This document shows, one piece after another, positions 5,733 through 6,313 of a stretch of DNA of 6,313 nucleotides. A program made the translations under genes and the position numbers. Numbering within the stretch: the first letter of the stretch is position 1; every line of letters begins with the position of its first letter. Under the pieces are notes generated by a model, which was not told the origin of the DNA, searched no databases, and was given only the letters and a program-made list of their open reading frames with translations. Source of the DNA: Candidatus Woesearchaeota archaeon (GTDB lineage: Archaea > Nanobdellota > Nanobdellia > Woesearchaeales > WJKL01); contig WJKL01000084.1 in the NCBI GenBank assembly GCA_014729145.1, positions 1-6,313 of the forward strand, given 5' to 3'.

Positions 5733-5846
5733 ATGACAAATCCCAAATGGATACCAGAAACATCCTCTGGTGCAGGAGTTTATGCTGAAGATCTTGTATA
5801 TGAAAGCAACTATCAAGCAAATGAAGTAAGCAGAGAAAGCCTTTAG
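5733..5846 (+). CDS. possible small acidic protein of unknown function (37 aa)
   Basis: The frame starts MTNPKWIPETSSGAGVYAED and ends ANEVSRESL before TAG (5844-5846). It is hydrophilic and net acidic, with no membrane segment or known motif; I do not recognise it. A well-placed TATA box upstream argues it may be expressed. After the TAG the same frame stays open for 16 more codons (QRINTMFSKLNNHKYD) to TAA at 5895-5897, and the 18-bp dyad at 5863-5880 falls inside that extension. It could be a real microprotein, a decayed gene, or a transcribed non-coding leader. The opposite-strand frame here is hydrophobic and lacks a correctly placed promoter. Confidence 0.35.
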   Translation: MTNPKWIPETSSGAGVYAEDLVYESNYQANEVSRESL

Positions 5847-5862
5847 CAAAGAATAAATACAA

Positions 5863-5880
5863 TGTTCAGCAAGCTGAACA
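5863..5880 (+). repeat. 18-bp inverted repeat upstream of the L1 promoter
   Basis: The sequence TGTTCAGC-AA-GCTGAACA has perfect 8-base arms. As RNA it could fold into a 7-bp stem with a CAAG tetraloop. No T-run follows on the plus strand, so it does not look like an intrinsic terminator in that direction. It lies 27 bases before the L1 TATA box, so an operator for the L1 promoter is possible. Confidence 0.6.
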
Positions 5881-5907
5881 ATCACAAATATGACTAAAAC
5901 CGTCACA

Positions 5908-5915
5908 TTTATAAA
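5908..5915 (+). promoter_or_regulatory. TATA box of the ribosomal protein L1 gene
   Basis: TTTATAAA, continuing TT, is centred 68.5 bases before the L1 ATG. With the usual 25-27 base spacing, transcription would begin near 5937-5939, leaving a leader of about 40 bases. This differs from every other promoter in the window. Confidence 0.65.
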
Positions 5916-5946
5916 TTACCTCTTTCTCCAAACCTATACTAGCAAT

Positions 5947-5982
5947 CCCATACATACTATCAAATGATAGGAGGGTAGAATG
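5947..5982 (+). promoter_or_regulatory. L1 mRNA leader: hairpin overlapping a strong Shine-Dalgarno; candidate L1 autoregulation site
   Basis: The Shine-Dalgarno GGAGG (5970-5974) lies five bases before the ATG at 5980. An upstream stem pairs CTATC (5957-5961) with GATAG (5966-5970), loop AAAT, and takes up the first G of the Shine-Dalgarno. CCC (5947-5949) could also pair with GGG (5973-5975), giving two helices joined by an uneven internal loop (7 against 2 bases) and hiding the ribosome site. Archaeal L1 is known to repress its own mRNA by binding an rRNA-like two-helix element near the start; that this is the element is inference. Confidence 0.5.
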
Positions 5983-6313
5983 GATAAAGAAACCATAAAG
6001 AAAGCATTAGAAGAACTGAAGAAATCTCAAAAGAGAAATTTTACTCAAACAGTTGATTTAATCATAGTTCTAAGGAATATTGACCTGAAAAAAGACGGAT
6101 TTGAATTTTATCACAGACTGCATTACAAGCCTGGAAAAGATATAAAAATATGTGCGTTTGTGGGTGCAGAAAATGTAAAGAAAGCAGAAGAGGTTTTTGA
6201 CACTGCTGTTTCTGTTGATGATTTTCCAGAATATCAAAAAGATAAGAAAAAGGTAAAGGATGTTGTAAACAGCCATGATTTCTTTGTTGCACAGGCCAAT
6301 ATCATGCCAAAGG
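5980..6313 (+). CDS. rpl1: 50S ribosomal protein L1, archaeal type, 3' end outside window
   Basis: Protein of the L1 stalk of the large ribosomal subunit, binding 23S rRNA near the E site and usually also repressing its own operon mRNA. 111 codons are visible, about half of the usual 210-220. The start MDKETIKKALEELKKSQKRN is followed by FTQTVDLIIVLRNIDLKK (21-38), the archaeal L1 signature (family RNFxQSVDLIINLKxIDLK). Then come GKDIKICAFVGAENVKKAEE (about 55-74), with the reduced GKxxKIxVF motif, and DFFVAQANIMPK (100-111), matching the family DFFxAxxxLMP just before the GxxLGPRGKMP segment that must lie beyond the edge. The ATG has a strong Shine-Dalgarno. In archaea L1 often lies with L10 and L12 downstream; no L11 gene is upstream here. 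Confidence 0.95.
   Translation, partial: MDKETIKKALEELKKSQKRNFTQTVDLIIVLRNIDLKKDGFEFYHRLHYKPGKDIKICAFVGAENVKKAEEVFDTAVSVDDFPEYQKDKKKVKDVVNSHDFFVAQANIMPK

Noticed and set aside
5703..5906. A hydrophobic 67-codon minus-strand frame resembling a small membrane protein.
   Set aside because: It is antisense to the 37-codon frame and the L1 promoter region; the nearest TATA box is two bases before its ATG, far too close. Antisense frames of AT-rich coding DNA are often hydrophobic.

Overview
The window reads as a piece of an AT-rich archaeal chromosome, most likely from a small-genome DPANN-type lineage (Woesearchaeota or Pacearchaeota-like). The evidence is a recognisable archaeal/eukaryal-type ribosomal protein L1 at the right edge, TATA-box promoters placed for leaderless mRNAs, a duplicated Lrp/AsnC regulator, and archaeal-style isoprenoid enzymes. 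The phylum is my inference; that it is archaeal is well supported.

Layout. At 1-599 (+) is the 3' part of a cis-prenyltransferase (uppS), whose start lies left of the window. Two bases later, on the opposite strand, ends a divergent polyprenyl-synthetase-fold protein (602-1696, -) that has lost its first Asp-rich motif. It shares a 102-bp divergent promoter region with a tandem-duplicated Lrp/AsnC regulator (1799-2737, +), whose TATA box sits inside a perfect 8+8 dyad. The regulator gene ends one base from an unrecognised 96-residue protein (2739-3029, -). Next, on the minus strand, are a canonical trans-prenyl diphosphate synthase (idsA, 3339-4400) and, one base after its stop, an 83-codon coding-like frame (3087-3337) that lacks a start codon unless one base is restored in an A6 run. 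Divergent from idsA is a membrane-anchored transglutaminase-like protein (4587-5231, +). It is followed by a GNAT-like protein (5263-5685, +), a possible 37-residue protein (5733-5846, +), an 18-bp dyad, and the promoter, leader and first 111 codons of ribosomal protein L1 (5980-right edge, +).

How the genes fit together. Three genes concern isoprenoids. The trans-prenyl synthase would make an allylic diphosphate (C15 or C20) from IPP, usable for archaeal membrane lipids and as primer for the cis-prenyltransferase, which builds the dolichol-type sugar carrier. The third is a homolog of the trans enzyme with damaged metal-binding residues; it could be a regulatory or partner subunit, or a class I enzyme with changed chemistry. 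Its divergent, duplicated Lrp-type neighbour is the obvious candidate regulator.

Gene control. Seven genes have a TATA-like box centred 25.5-27.5 bases before the start codon, the spacing expected for leaderless archaeal transcripts. Only L1 has a leader of about 40 bases with a good Shine-Dalgarno sequence and a hairpin touching it, which fits the known L1 autoregulation in archaea. No rRNA, tRNA, CRISPR array or insertion sequence was seen. There is no gene-free stretch longer than 300 bases.
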